Below are positions 24,890 to 33,774 of a stretch of 64,000 bases of DNA, piece after piece. The stretch is taken from contig NZ_CP065359.1 in assembly GCF_019904295.1 (NCBI RefSeq), positions 3,589,433 through 3,653,432 of the forward strand, read 5' to 3'. The notes below the pieces were generated by a model, which worked only from the letters and a program-made list of their open reading frames with translations, was not told the DNA's origin and did not search any database. The stretch comes from Ruegeria sp. SCSIO 43209 (GTDB lineage Bacteria; Pseudomonadota; Alphaproteobacteria; Rhodobacterales; Rhodobacteraceae). Position numbers and translations under genes: made by a program. The number at the start of each line of letters is the position of its first letter. Positions within the stretch are counted from its first letter, which is position 1.

Positions 24890-25620
24890 TGCCGAGCCTT
24901 TCGAAACCCTTGCTATTTGTCGTTCTGAGTGTTGCGGCGTGTGGACGATTGGACCACCTTGGCAAGCCGCCCAGCCTGACACCAAACACGGAATCGCCTG
25001 AGCATGTAGCGATGCTGTGGCCCGGACTACCTTTGCACAGCCAGCCTCAGCGAACCGTTGATCAGTCATCTTTGTGGAGTGGCGGTCAGCATTCCTTGCT
25101 TGGGGATCAGCGCGCGATGAAAAAAGGGGACATTCTAACGGTCGTGATCGAGCTGGATGAAAAGGCCGAAATTTCCAACGATACCAATCGATCGCGCGCG
25201 GGGTCGGAAAGCCTTGCAGTGCCGGAACTCTTCGGCCTGCCGCAGCGTGCAGGTGAACGACTACCTGAAGGGGCCTCACTTGATGATGCCGTTTCAATTG
25301 ACTCCGCTTCGGTCAGCAAAGGGAAGGGATCGGTCAAACGCAAAGAGAAACTGACCTTGCGCGTGGCGGCAACGGTCGTCGACGTGCTGCCTAACGGTGT
25401 GCTTTCGATTTCTGGATCGCAAGAACTGCGGGTGAATTTCGAACTTCGGGAACTGCTGGTCTCGGGCTATGTCCGCCCCGAAGATATCTCGCGCCAGAAT
25501 GAAATCACCTATGACAAGATCGCGTCAGCGCGGGTGTCTTATGGTGGCCGCGGGCAGATCACGGATGTGCAGCAACCACGCTATGGACAACAGATACTTG
25601 ATACCTTGCTACCGTTCTGA
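24886..25620 (+). CDS. flgH: Flagellar L-ring protein FlgH
   Basis: This 244-residue lipoprotein forms the outer-membrane L-ring. A lipobox is visible (LSVAACG, cysteine at about residue 19). Conserved L-ring stretches include SLWSGGQHSLLGDQRAMKKGDILTVVI, SGSQELRVNFELRELLVSGYVRPEDIS and NEITYDKIASARVSYGGRGQI. The start overlaps the flgA stop. Confidence 0.95.
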   Translation: MMPSLSKPLLFVVLSVAACGRLDHLGKPPSLTPNTESPEHVAMLWPGLPLHSQPQRTVDQSSLWSGGQHSLLGDQRAMKKGDILTVVIELDEKAEISNDTNRSRAGSESLAVPELFGLPQRAGERLPEGASLDDAVSIDSASVSKGKGSVKRKEKLTLRVAATVVDVLPNGVLSISGSQELRVNFELRELLVSGYVRPEDISRQNEITYDKIASARVSYGGRGQITDVQQPRYGQQILDTLLPF

Positions 25621-25631
25621 GGGCCGTTCTG

Positions 25632-26126
25632 ATGGGAAAACTACTACCGATCGTTTTTCTGGTTTTCGGCCTGGCTGCCGGTGCGGGCGCCCGGATCCTA
25701 TTGTCCCCTTCCGGGGAAGCTGAAGATCTTGCGGAGGTTGGGCAAAAACCCAATGAAGACAAGAAAAACAAAACTAAACCCGGCAAAGATGATCAATCAG
25801 AAACATATGAGTATCTGAAACTCACCAAACAGTTCGTGGTCCCCGTGGTTTCTGAGGACGAGATATCGGCGCTCGTCACCATGTCCCTCAGCCTTGAGGT
25901 GAGGCCGGGGATTGCCGAAGCGTTTTATGAGATCGAGCCAAAATTAAGGGACCGGTTTCTGCAAGTTCTGTTTGATCACGCCAATATCGGCGGGTTTGAC
26001 GGCGCATTCACGCGGTCAGACAACCTGACGGCTTTGCGCAATGCGTTGCTGGAGGTTGCGAGAAAGGATCTGGGCGAAGATGTCTCGCAAGTTCTGATCA
26101 TGAGTGTCAGCCGACAGGATACCTGA
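25632..26126 (+). CDS. fliL: Flagellar basal body-associated protein FliL
   Basis: The product has 164 residues, with one N-terminal membrane helix (LLPIVFLVFGLAAGAGARIL), a charged Glu/Lys linker, and a periplasmic domain with YLKLTKQFVVPVV near the start and FTRSDNLTALRNALLEVARKDLGEDVSQVLI at the end, as in FliL. FliL surrounds the stator and supports motor torque. Last gene of the flgB operon; the next gene is convergent, 11 bases away. Confidence 0.9.
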   Translation: MGKLLPIVFLVFGLAAGAGARILLSPSGEAEDLAEVGQKPNEDKKNKTKPGKDDQSETYEYLKLTKQFVVPVVSEDEISALVTMSLSLEVRPGIAEAFYEIEPKLRDRFLQVLFDHANIGGFDGAFTRSDNLTALRNALLEVARKDLGEDVSQVLIMSVSRQDT

Positions 26127-26137
26127 ACGGGTTGGGG

Positions 26138-26524
26138 TTACGATTCCTGAGCTTTAGATTGTCGCACGCGTCGCTTGTGTTCCTGCAGGCGGCGCGACAG
26201 ATCGGCAACGGCCAGTTTGCGCCCAAATGCCCCACGCAATTCTTCCATTGCCGCAAGCTTTTGTGATCGCAGGCGCGCCAACTCGGTGTTCAGGTTGCGC
26301 CGTGTCAAAGATTCCCAGCCGTGCCACAACAGGTCTGCGCCGGTGACCTGATAGCCATCCGACTGTGAACTCGTCGATTTTACTTCGGCTAATTGAGAAT
26401 CCAGACGCGTCAATTGCTGAAGCAACTGGGCTTCGCGCTGCAACAAAGGGTGCAATTTTTGGTGTTCCCGTTGATAAACAGCTTCGGCGACGGTCAAAAG
26501 GTTGCCCATGCGATCTTGCGTCAT
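26138..26524 (-). CDS. FliJ-like coiled-coil protein next to flhB
   Basis: The product has 128 residues, highly charged and almost entirely helical (EHQKLHPLLQREAQLLQQLTRLDSQLAEVKS; RRNLNTELARLRSQKLAAMEEL). It overlaps flhB by ATGA at the end of the export-gate operon. Size, coiled-coil pattern and context fit FliJ, the stalk that couples the FliI ring to FlhA, but no FliJ motif is strong enough to settle it. No other fliJ is visible in this window. Confidence 0.6.
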   Translation of the reverse strand: MTQDRMGNLLTVAEAVYQREHQKLHPLLQREAQLLQQLTRLDSQLAEVKSTSSQSDGYQVTGADLLWHGWESLTRRNLNTELARLRSQKLAAMEELRGAFGRKLAVADLSRRLQEHKRRVRQSKAQES

Positions 26525-27606
26525 CCGACCTGACCCTTCGCTCGTTTGCGCATGGCTTCGGCAAACCGAATAGCAGCTGCAACGGGTCGGTAGTATTCTT
26601 CGGTAATTTCCTGTCCGATCCCGACGGTCGCGTGCAATGCGCGTGCTGTTGGTGGATCGGAATGAATAGGAATGCCTGCGTCTCCGGCCGTGGCCCTGAT
26701 TGTTGCCGCGATTTCATCTACCCCTTTGGCGACGCAAACCGGAGCGCTGCCACTTGCTCGCGACCATTTCAGCGCCACCGCATAATGCGTCGGGTTGACG
26801 ATCACCACATCGGCCTTGGGCACATCCGCCATCATCTGATTGGTTGCTATGTCCTGCGCGCGTTGGCGACGCTGCTGTTTGACGTGCGGATCACCCTCGG
26901 AATCCTTGGTTTCATCCTGAATTTCTTTGCGTGACATTCTGTTTTTGCGAAGGTGTTCGGCATGTTGCCACAGATAGTCGATCACGCCGATCGCCAGCGC
27001 GATCATTATGACGATAAACAGAAATTGGCTGAGTAAGTTCATCATCAACAGAATTGAGGATCTCGGGGCGGCTGCACTGGCTGTCAGAATCTCGGGCAGG
27101 TGGGCGTGCAAAAATAGGGTCAGGCATGTTCCATAGATCAACAATTTAACAAAGCTCTTGGCGAATTCGAACAACCCGCCCCGGCCAAACTTGTTCTTTG
27201 CGTTTGAGACGATCGAGATGCGTGAACCGCGTAGTTTCAGCTTTTCCGGCGCGAAGATCAGTGCGCGCTGGGCGATCAGGCTGAGCAACACCGCGACTGC
27301 CGGAACGATAAACAACGCGGCGATTGGTGCCAGAGTTGATCTCAGAATCCCAGCGACGGTAGATGTCGCGGGTCCGACGGTCAGCAAGCTTGCGAATTGA
27401 TCTGATTGGTCGATCAAGACCACGAACAGAGTCCCCAGATGCTCTGCCGTGAATTGCCCCGTGAGCAAAAGTGCGACGAGCAGTCCCATGTATGCAGCCA
27501 CCACCGACAGATCATTGGACTTCGCCACCTCGCCTTTTTTGCGGGCTTTTTCTAGCTTTTGCGGGGTCGCCTCAAATGACTTATCACTGTCGTCTGATGC
27601 GCTCAT
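26521..27606 (-). CDS. flhB: Flagellar export switch protein FlhB
   Basis: This 361-residue protein has four membrane helices followed by a cytoplasmic autocleavage domain. The cleavage motif NPTHYAVALKW is intact at about residue 270, preceded by RRQRAQDIATNQMMADVPKADVVI. The N-terminus (DKSFEATPQKLEKARKKGEVAKSND) is the usual FlhB opening. FlhB switches export specificity from rod/hook to filament proteins. It overlaps fliR upstream and the FliJ-like gene downstream by ATGA. Confidence 0.96.
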   Translation of the reverse strand: MSASDDSDKSFEATPQKLEKARKKGEVAKSNDLSVVAAYMGLLVALLLTGQFTAEHLGTLFVVLIDQSDQFASLLTVGPATSTVAGILRSTLAPIAALFIVPAVAVLLSLIAQRALIFAPEKLKLRGSRISIVSNAKNKFGRGGLFEFAKSFVKLLIYGTCLTLFLHAHLPEILTASAAAPRSSILLMMNLLSQFLFIVIMIALAIGVIDYLWQHAEHLRKNRMSRKEIQDETKDSEGDPHVKQQRRQRAQDIATNQMMADVPKADVVIVNPTHYAVALKWSRASGSAPVCVAKGVDEIAATIRATAGDAGIPIHSDPPTARALHATVGIGQEITEEYYRPVAAAIRFAEAMRKRAKGQVG

Positions 27607-28376
27607 CTCAGCCCTCCAAGCGGGTTTTGGAGAAAGGCGAACAAAGCGTCAGACCAGGTTGCCAGGATCAATGGTGCCCCGGCGAAAAGCAGGAAAAGGC
27701 CTGCGAAAGTGATTGCTGGGGCACCGACAAAAGCGACCATGAGCTGCGGCATGGCGCGGTTAATTACGCCCAGTGCGAGGTTGTAGATCAGCGATGCGAT
27801 GACAAAGGGCGTCGCCAGCGCAAAGGCCAGTCCAAAGCTGCGGGCGACTTGCGCAACGCCCCATTGCGACAGATCAGGCGCAGTTGGAAGCGCGCCCATC
27901 GGAAACAGCATATAGCTGTGGATCATGAACTGCGCTGCACGGATATGAAGGCCAAGCAATACCGCCAGCGCCAAGCCGGCCAGCGTCAGCAGATACCCCA
28001 TCGCCGGGACAGGTTCTGCGGCCGCTCCGCCCAGGATCTGAGACAAAGATGTCGCTTGCGCCGCGATTGAACCTGCAGTTTGTAATGCAAGGACAAAAAG
28101 GCGCAACCCGATGCCGAGCATAAGACCGATCAAGACTTCGATGGTGATTAATCCAATCATTTTGTGAAAGCCCGGCATAACACCCGATGCGGGTATGGCG
28201 GGAATGACAATCATTGTGAAAGCAACTGCCACGCCCAGTTTGACCCGCACAGGGACGCTGCGTTCACCAAAGGCCGGTAGCAGCGAAACCAATGCGGACA
28301 CACGAAGAAATACGGCGAACAGATGCCACAGGTTTTGCCCCAGATGTGGCAAAAGCTCTGACGGGACTGAGATCAC
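27603..28376 (-). CDS. fliR: Flagellar export gate protein FliR
   Basis: This 257-residue protein is very hydrophobic with about six membrane stretches. Recognisable FliR features are FLRVSALVSLLPAFGERSVPVRVKLG near the N-terminus and FALATPFVIASLIYNLALGVINRAMPQLMVAFVGAP. FliR forms the FliPQR channel core. The gene overlaps flhA and flhB by ATGA on either side, giving flhA-fliR-flhB order. Confidence 0.94.
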   Translation of the reverse strand: MISVPSELLPHLGQNLWHLFAVFLRVSALVSLLPAFGERSVPVRVKLGVAVAFTMIVIPAIPASGVMPGFHKMIGLITIEVLIGLMLGIGLRLFVLALQTAGSIAAQATSLSQILGGAAAEPVPAMGYLLTLAGLALAVLLGLHIRAAQFMIHSYMLFPMGALPTAPDLSQWGVAQVARSFGLAFALATPFVIASLIYNLALGVINRAMPQLMVAFVGAPAITFAGLFLLFAGAPLILATWSDALFAFLQNPLGGLR

Positions 28377-30460
28377 GCGGGCACCGTTCCGACCAAGGCG
28401 GGGCGCGCCTCAAGCCCGATCTCTTCAAAAGACAGGACGGGGTTGGCGACGCCGCGCGCGTGCATAATGGTCCTGAGCAATCTGCGTCGGCGGGTCGTGG
28501 TTACGACCGCCGGGAACAACCCGTGATCTGCTGATTTTGCGACGCTATCGACAACTCCATCGGCCAGCTTATTGAACAGGTTGGGCGGTAGTGCCACGTC
28601 GATACCTGCGTTCGCGGCGTCGATCTGGTAGGTGGCAAATGTGTCCTCCCATTCCGGCGCGAGTTGGATCAGAGGGATCGAGCCGTCCTCGCGCTTCATG
28701 TCGGCAACCAGTTGAAAGCCCAGCCGCTGGCGGACCAGTTCGCAGATCCCTTCGGGCTGGGTGGTGGTCAATCGTGCTTCGGCAACGCTTTCAAGGATCA
28801 GCGCCATGTTCCGGATCGAGACCCGCTCGTCTAGCAACAGCCGCAGAACAGCATGCAGTGTGTCGATCGGCACCTTGTCTGGGATCAATTCGTCCAGCAT
28901 TTTGCGGTTGGCTTCAGCTCGGGTCGGATCGCTGAGCCGCGTCATCTCGGACAGCAGGCGGCGAAGGGATTTCAGGGTCAAAAGGCGCGAGAAATTCTGT
29001 TTGATGATCTCAAGCAGATGGGTCGCCAGAATTTCAGGAGGGGTGACGATGGTGGCCCCATTCAGTGCGGCGACCTCCTGGTCCTTGGGCAATATCCAGC
29101 GCGCCGGGGCACCGTAGACGGGTTCGGTCACATCGGTGCCATCAGGTAGAAAGTCGTGCCCGTCCTGTACCAGTGCGAGCACGAGTTCAGAATTCAGAAC
29201 ACCACGCGCCTGTTCGACCCCTTGTACTTTGATCACATAAGTTCCGGTCGGAAGATCGGCGCGGTCAGTCAATCGAATTTCGGGCAGGATAAGCCCAAAG
29301 CTTGAGGCGACATAGGTCCGCATGTTGGCGATCCGCGCGTCAAGGCCGGTACCGGGATTCAGCACCATGCTGACTAGATCGGGGGCGAATTCTAAGTGAA
29401 CGTCGTCGAGGTCAAGGATATCACCGATGGCCTGTGAAACCGGAGTGTCAGACTCGGCCTCGGGCGTCTGTGCCTCTGCCTCGCTGGCGTTGCGTTTTCT
29501 GAGGCCTGAATAAGCCGCATAGCCCAGTACCCCGGCCCCAAGAATGAACGGTAAGAACGGCAATCCAGGCACCAGGGCGAACAGCACCATCAGAACCGCT
29601 ACGGTGCCCAACGCCGCCGGGTGGCGTCCAAGCTGCGAGAAGATCGCATTGTCGGTTGCACCCTGCGTACCGCCACGCGCCAACAGCAAGGCGGACGCAA
29701 TCGAGATGATCACTGCTGGTATCTGCGACACCAACCCGTCCCCAACGGTCAGGATTGCATAGGTTTCGAAGGCGGACGATACCGGCATCCCATGCACGAT
29801 GACCCCCATGACCAATCCCATCACAAGGTTGAGAAGTGTGATCAGCAACCCGGCAATCGCATCGCCTTTGACGAATTTCGACGCGCCGTCGAGCGAACCG
29901 AAAAAGGTGGTCTCCTGCTGCTCGCGCTCGCGTCGTTCTTTGGCTTGCTGGTGATCGATGGCTCCAGCCGACATGTCACTGTCGATGGCCAACTGTTTGC
30001 CTGGCATCCCGTCCAGCGCGAACCGGGCACCCACTTCGGCCATGCGGGCCGCACCCTTTGTGATGACCATGAAGTTCACGATCAGCAGAACGCCAAACAC
30101 CACAAGGCCCAGAAAGATGCTGCCGCCCATGACAAACTGGGCGAAACCTTCGATCACGTCACCAGCGGCGTTGGTGCCGGTGTGCCCCTGACCGATGATC
30201 AGCTTGGTTGAGGACACGTTCAGCGACAAGCGCAACATCAGTGAGGCCAGCAAGATCGTCGGGAAGGATGAGAAATCCAGTGGCCGTTCGATGAACAGCG
30301 TCAATGTGAAGATCAGTATCGCCAGCGCAAAGGATGCCGCCAGCCCCACGTCCAGTACCCAGGCTGGCATGGGCAGGATCATCATCACGATGACCGCCAT
30401 CAGCGCCAGCGCCAGCAATATGGTCGGAGAGAACAAGGTGCGGGGATCGATACGGGGCAC
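28373..30460 (-). CDS. flhA: Flagellar export gate protein FlhA
   Basis: This 695-residue protein is the largest export-gate component. Eight membrane helices occupy about the first 330 residues, with the conserved cytoplasmic loop AEVGARFALDGMPGKQLAIDSDMSAG and FVKGDAIAGLLITLLNLVMG. The C-terminal cytosolic domain, which docks export substrates and chaperones, includes ILPEIRLTDRADLPTGTYVIKVQGVE and LLKSLRRLLSEM-type helices. Starts after the transglycosylase gene, separated by 9 bases. Confidence 0.97.
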   Translation of the reverse strand: MPRIDPRTLFSPTILLALALMAVIVMMILPMPAWVLDVGLAASFALAILIFTLTLFIERPLDFSSFPTILLASLMLRLSLNVSSTKLIIGQGHTGTNAAGDVIEGFAQFVMGGSIFLGLVVFGVLLIVNFMVITKGAARMAEVGARFALDGMPGKQLAIDSDMSAGAIDHQQAKERREREQQETTFFGSLDGASKFVKGDAIAGLLITLLNLVMGLVMGVIVHGMPVSSAFETYAILTVGDGLVSQIPAVIISIASALLLARGGTQGATDNAIFSQLGRHPAALGTVAVLMVLFALVPGLPFLPFILGAGVLGYAAYSGLRKRNASEAEAQTPEAESDTPVSQAIGDILDLDDVHLEFAPDLVSMVLNPGTGLDARIANMRTYVASSFGLILPEIRLTDRADLPTGTYVIKVQGVEQARGVLNSELVLALVQDGHDFLPDGTDVTEPVYGAPARWILPKDQEVAALNGATIVTPPEILATHLLEIIKQNFSRLLTLKSLRRLLSEMTRLSDPTRAEANRKMLDELIPDKVPIDTLHAVLRLLLDERVSIRNMALILESVAEARLTTTQPEGICELVRQRLGFQLVADMKREDGSIPLIQLAPEWEDTFATYQIDAANAGIDVALPPNLFNKLADGVVDSVAKSADHGLFPAVVTTTRRRRLLRTIMHARGVANPVLSFEEIGLEARPALVGTVPA

Positions 30461-30469
30461 TATCTGCTC

Positions 30470-31138
30470 CTAATTGAAAGCGATAAAGGCGGTGGCTGTA
30501 GAGGTTTCGGGAACCAGTGATCCCAGCGCGTTCTGGCCGACCGGATGAGCGTTCAGCGGGATGAGCGGACTGGCAGATGCTGTGAATGGATCGCGTTCGT
30601 GGGCTGTGCCCGAGCCATCCAGCTGCGCCAGGACGGTCTGAAAACGATCAGAATATGAGGCCGCAAGGTGCTGCGTGCGCGAGTGGTAGGCGCCGGCAGC
30701 GGCAGGCCATGATCCAAGCTCCGCATAAAGCTGGGCCAGAAACCGCGCCGCATAGGTTGCGTTTTCATCCGGATCGAACATCGCGTCGATCGAGCGAAAA
30801 GCCTTGCCGTGCCAGCGATAGTTGATCTGAAAGCAACCGACGTCAAAGCTGCGTACACCGGATTTGAAGATGTCGAACACGTAGGACTTTGCCTCAACCT
30901 CGGAGGCAAACCAATATCCCTGTCCTTCACGATTGACGGTCCATGGCCAGGGTTCCAGTGCTCCGTTTTGCGTGCGGCCTGTTTCTACGCGGGCAATTGC
31001 CTTTAGAACATCGAGCGGAACGTCTTCGGCCAGCGCAGCCCGTTGCGCTGCGCGGTCACAAAGAGCTGCCGTTGTCGCCGCGTCTGCGGCCTGCGCCAAA
31101 AACATAAGCGCCGCAATCAGGAGGTTTTGAATTGGCAT
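30470..31138 (-). CDS. Lytic transglycosylase (SLT domain) of the flagellar operon
   Basis: The product has 222 residues, with a signal peptide (MPIQNLLIAALMFLAQAADA). The SLT fold has the presumed catalytic Glu52 in AIARVETGR, then FDVGCFQINYRWHGKAF and ATYAARFLAQLYAELGSWPAAAGAYHSR, typical of this superfamily. It would open peptidoglycan in the periplasm. It lies first in the flhA-fliR-flhB operon; a dedicated transglycosylase that lets the rod cross the wall is known in Rhodobacter, where FlgJ lacks that domain. Its role here is inferred from position. Confidence 0.88.
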   Translation of the reverse strand: MPIQNLLIAALMFLAQAADAATTAALCDRAAQRAALAEDVPLDVLKAIARVETGRTQNGALEPWPWTVNREGQGYWFASEVEAKSYVFDIFKSGVRSFDVGCFQINYRWHGKAFRSIDAMFDPDENATYAARFLAQLYAELGSWPAAAGAYHSRTQHLAASYSDRFQTVLAQLDGSGTAHERDPFTASASPLIPLNAHPVGQNALGSLVPETSTATAFIAFN

Positions 31139-31210
31139 TCTGCCGGTCCGGGATTCTGATCAGTCCGGGCCAAGCTATCCAGTTACCTGTTTACAGAGAG
31201 TTAGCGTGCC

Positions 31211-31639
31211 TTAGTTCCGATCAATCTTTCGACCGAAGACCACGCTGGTGTTGGTGCGCGACACGCCAGGGATGCGCGCAAGTTCATCGACCAGAATGTC
31301 GAGGTCTTCGATCCGTGGCGCTTCGGCGGAAAGCAGCAGGTCAAATTCGCCATTGATCGACAAACACAGTTTGACCTCGGGATAAGCTTCAAGCCGCTTG
31401 ATGATACGTGTGGTCTCTTTCTGCTGCACTTCAAGCAGGACGATGATCTGAACGCGTGGCGTATCTTCGGTTTCGCGCAGGACGACCGAGTAACCAGCGA
31501 TGACGCCCCGCTCTTCCATTCGATTGATGCGTTCATGCACCGTTGTTCGGGCGACGCCAAGCTTAGAGGCGATGAGGGTCGTCGAATCGCGTGCATTGTG
31601 TTGCAAAGCGGCGATGATGCGTCGGTCAAGCTGGTCCAT
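31211..31639 (-). CDS. Lrp/AsnC family transcriptional regulator
   Basis: The product has 142 residues from the ATG at 31639 (MDQLDRRIIAALQ), preceded by GGAG; a TTG seven codons upstream is unlikely. The N-terminal helix-turn-helix is DSTTLIASKLGVARTTVHERINRMEERGVI. The C-terminal RAM ligand domain (about 65-140) contains GEFDLLLSAEAPRIEDLDILVDELARIPGVSRTNTSVVF. Lrp-type proteins sense amino acids; the ligand here is unknown. It lies 56 bases downstream of an MFS transporter on the same strand. Confidence 0.92.
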   Translation of the reverse strand: MDQLDRRIIAALQHNARDSTTLIASKLGVARTTVHERINRMEERGVIAGYSVVLRETEDTPRVQIIVLLEVQQKETTRIIKRLEAYPEVKLCLSINGEFDLLLSAEAPRIEDLDILVDELARIPGVSRTNTSVVFGRKIDRN

Positions 31640-31695
31640 TGCGGCTCCGGGTTCAGGCAACTTCGCCTCGGTTTAGGGTAGTTTGGTGTTCGGGC

Positions 31696-33015
31696 TCAAG
31701 GTTGGTGCGGATAACGGGGATGCAGTTCATCAATGATGATCGGATGCGCATGAGGTTTTGGCCCAGACAGGTGGGGGTGATCCTGTGGAAGGTCAGGATG
31801 ATTATGGACCACCGCATTGTCTTCGCGCCGTGGCCAGGCAATGAGCACAAGAACCAGACCCAGAATCGCGGCAGTTACCATTCCGGCCATGGCCACAGTT
31901 ACGCCAAAGCGGGTCATCAGCCACCCGGCCAGGGGATAAAGCACCATCCAGCAAGCATGAGACAGAGTGAACTGTGCGGCAAACACAGCGGGTCGATCTT
32001 CGGGGTGGGCGGATCGGGTCAGCAGGCGGCCCGAGGGCGTCAACGTGCTGGAGTATCCAAAGCCGACCAATAGCCAGGTCGTTGTCAGTAAGCCCAGCGT
32101 CATCGGTAGGGTGGCAGATAGCAGCGCCGCTGCTGCCATGGTGCCCGTCGCCAATGATGCACCACCCAGCATGACGCGACGCTCTGGAATGTGATCCAGA
32201 AGGCGTGGCAGTGCAAATGCCGCGAGCATCGAACCGCCACCGAACCCGGCCAGCGCGATGGCAACGGCGCTTTCAGAAAGACCAAGATCGCCGCGCACGA
32301 TCACGACCGTGTTGACGATGACCATCGAACTGAGCGCGGCCGCGCTCCAACTCAGCGCCAGCAGGCCCCGCAGGCGCGGGGTTTTAAGGTAAATTCGAAT
32401 GCCGCGCGTTGTGCGGTCATAGATGCCACGCGGCTGGGATGGTTTGGGTGAGGGCAAAGTTGCAGACACCACAAGCAGGGCCGAGGCGACAAAACCGATA
32501 CAGGTGCCCAGAAACAGGCTGTCGAAACTGACGAACAGCAGCAAGGTGGCGGCCAGCATCGGGCTCAGCAGGCTTTCCAGATCGTAAGCCAGCCGCGACA
32601 GGGACAAGGCTTTGGTATAGTCCTGTTCGTTGGTCAGCACATCCGGGATGGTGGCCTGAAACGCGGGTGTAAATCCGGCTGAGGCGGATTGCAGCACAAA
32701 GATCAGCACGTAGACCTGCCAGATTTCGGACACGAAAGGCAGGCAGAGCGCAACCACAGCGCGCACCAGATCCAGTGCAACCAGCATCCGGCGACGATCC
32801 AGCCGCTCGGCAAAGGCAGCAGCAAGCGGGGCAACGGTGACATAGGCGATCATTTTGATCGTCAGGGCGGTGCCAAGGACCATCCCGGCGGCCTCTCCGG
32901 CCAGATCAAAGGCTAACAGCCCCAAGGCAACCGTCGCCAACCCGGTTCCGGTCAGTGCCACGACCTGCGCGGCCAACAGGTGTCTGTAGGTACGGTTTCT
33001 CAGGATGCTGAGCAT
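31696..33015 (-). CDS. MFS transporter with histidine-rich C-terminal tail
   Basis: This 439-residue protein has about 12 membrane helices. It has an MFS loop 2-3 type motif (AAAFAERLDRRRMLVALDLVRAVVA) and resembles the drug/enterobactin-exporter branch. The last 36 or so residues are cytoplasmic and contain eight histidines (HNHPD, DHPHL, PHAHP, ELHP, YPHQ), unusual for the family and suggestive of divalent-metal binding. Substrate unknown; metal or metal-chelate export is one possibility. Divergent from rnd with 144 bases between. Confidence 0.85.
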   Translation of the reverse strand: MLSILRNRTYRHLLAAQVVALTGTGLATVALGLLAFDLAGEAAGMVLGTALTIKMIAYVTVAPLAAAFAERLDRRRMLVALDLVRAVVALCLPFVSEIWQVYVLIFVLQSASAGFTPAFQATIPDVLTNEQDYTKALSLSRLAYDLESLLSPMLAATLLLFVSFDSLFLGTCIGFVASALLVVSATLPSPKPSQPRGIYDRTTRGIRIYLKTPRLRGLLALSWSAAALSSMVIVNTVVIVRGDLGLSESAVAIALAGFGGGSMLAAFALPRLLDHIPERRVMLGGASLATGTMAAAALLSATLPMTLGLLTTTWLLVGFGYSSTLTPSGRLLTRSAHPEDRPAVFAAQFTLSHACWMVLYPLAGWLMTRFGVTVAMAGMVTAAILGLVLVLIAWPRREDNAVVHNHPDLPQDHPHLSGPKPHAHPIIIDELHPRYPHQP

Positions 33016-33159
33016 TGTCGGAATTTCTCAATCGCGGTGTCGCCGATCCATAGTTCAAGTGTTGGCCACAAGGTCAAGTGGACGCTTTTCCAAGGACGGC
33101 GTTGAGTTTGCGGGCCAAACCGCCTATCTCGGGGCCGAAAGCGCACAAAGGACAATTCC

Positions 33160-33774
33160 GTGGCGAACCATCTGTATAAAAATGACCTGCCGGACGGGTT
33201 GGATTTGGGCCCCATCGTGGCCATCGACTGTGAAACTATGGGGCTGAATCCGCATCGGGATCGCCTGTGCGTAGTCCAGATGTCCGGAGGGGATGGCAAC
33301 AGCCATATCGTTCAGGTCGAGAATGGGCAGACGCAGGCACCGAACCTTTGCGCGATGCTGGAGAACCCGAATGTTTTGAAGCTGTTCCACTTTGGTCGCT
33401 TTGATATCGCTGCGATGTATCACACCTTTGGCGCTTTGGCCGCTCCGGTCTATTGCACCAAGATCGCCAGCCGGTTGGTGCGCACCTATACTGATCGTCA
33501 TGGTCTTAAGAATCTGTGTCAGGAACTGATTGGCGTCGATATCTCGAAGCAGCAGCAGATGAGCGATTGGGGCGCTGAAACGCTGACGGATGCCCAGTTG
33601 GACTATGCGGCATCGGATGTTTTGTACCTGCACCAACTGCGGGATGCACTGGACGGACGTCTGGCCCGCGAAGGCCGCACCGAAATGGCGCAGGCGTGTT
33701 TTGACTTCCTGCCAATGCGTGCGAAGCTTGACCTCGCAGGCTGGCCCGAAACCGATATTTTTGCGCACTCATGA
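33160..33774 (+). CDS. rnd: Ribonuclease D (short form)
   Basis: This 204-residue enzyme has a 3'-to-5' DEDD exonuclease domain only; the HRDC domains of E. coli RNase D are absent, which is normal in alphaproteobacteria. Metal-binding motifs are intact: AIDCETMGLNP (Exo I, Asp and Glu), LFHFGRFDIAAMY (Exo II) and DYAASDVLYLHQL (Exo III, YxxxD). It probably trims tRNA and other stable RNA ends. It overlaps kdsD by ATGA. Confidence 0.9.
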   Translation: MANHLYKNDLPDGLDLGPIVAIDCETMGLNPHRDRLCVVQMSGGDGNSHIVQVENGQTQAPNLCAMLENPNVLKLFHFGRFDIAAMYHTFGALAAPVYCTKIASRLVRTYTDRHGLKNLCQELIGVDISKQQQMSDWGAETLTDAQLDYAASDVLYLHQLRDALDGRLAREGRTEMAQACFDFLPMRAKLDLAGWPETDIFAHS

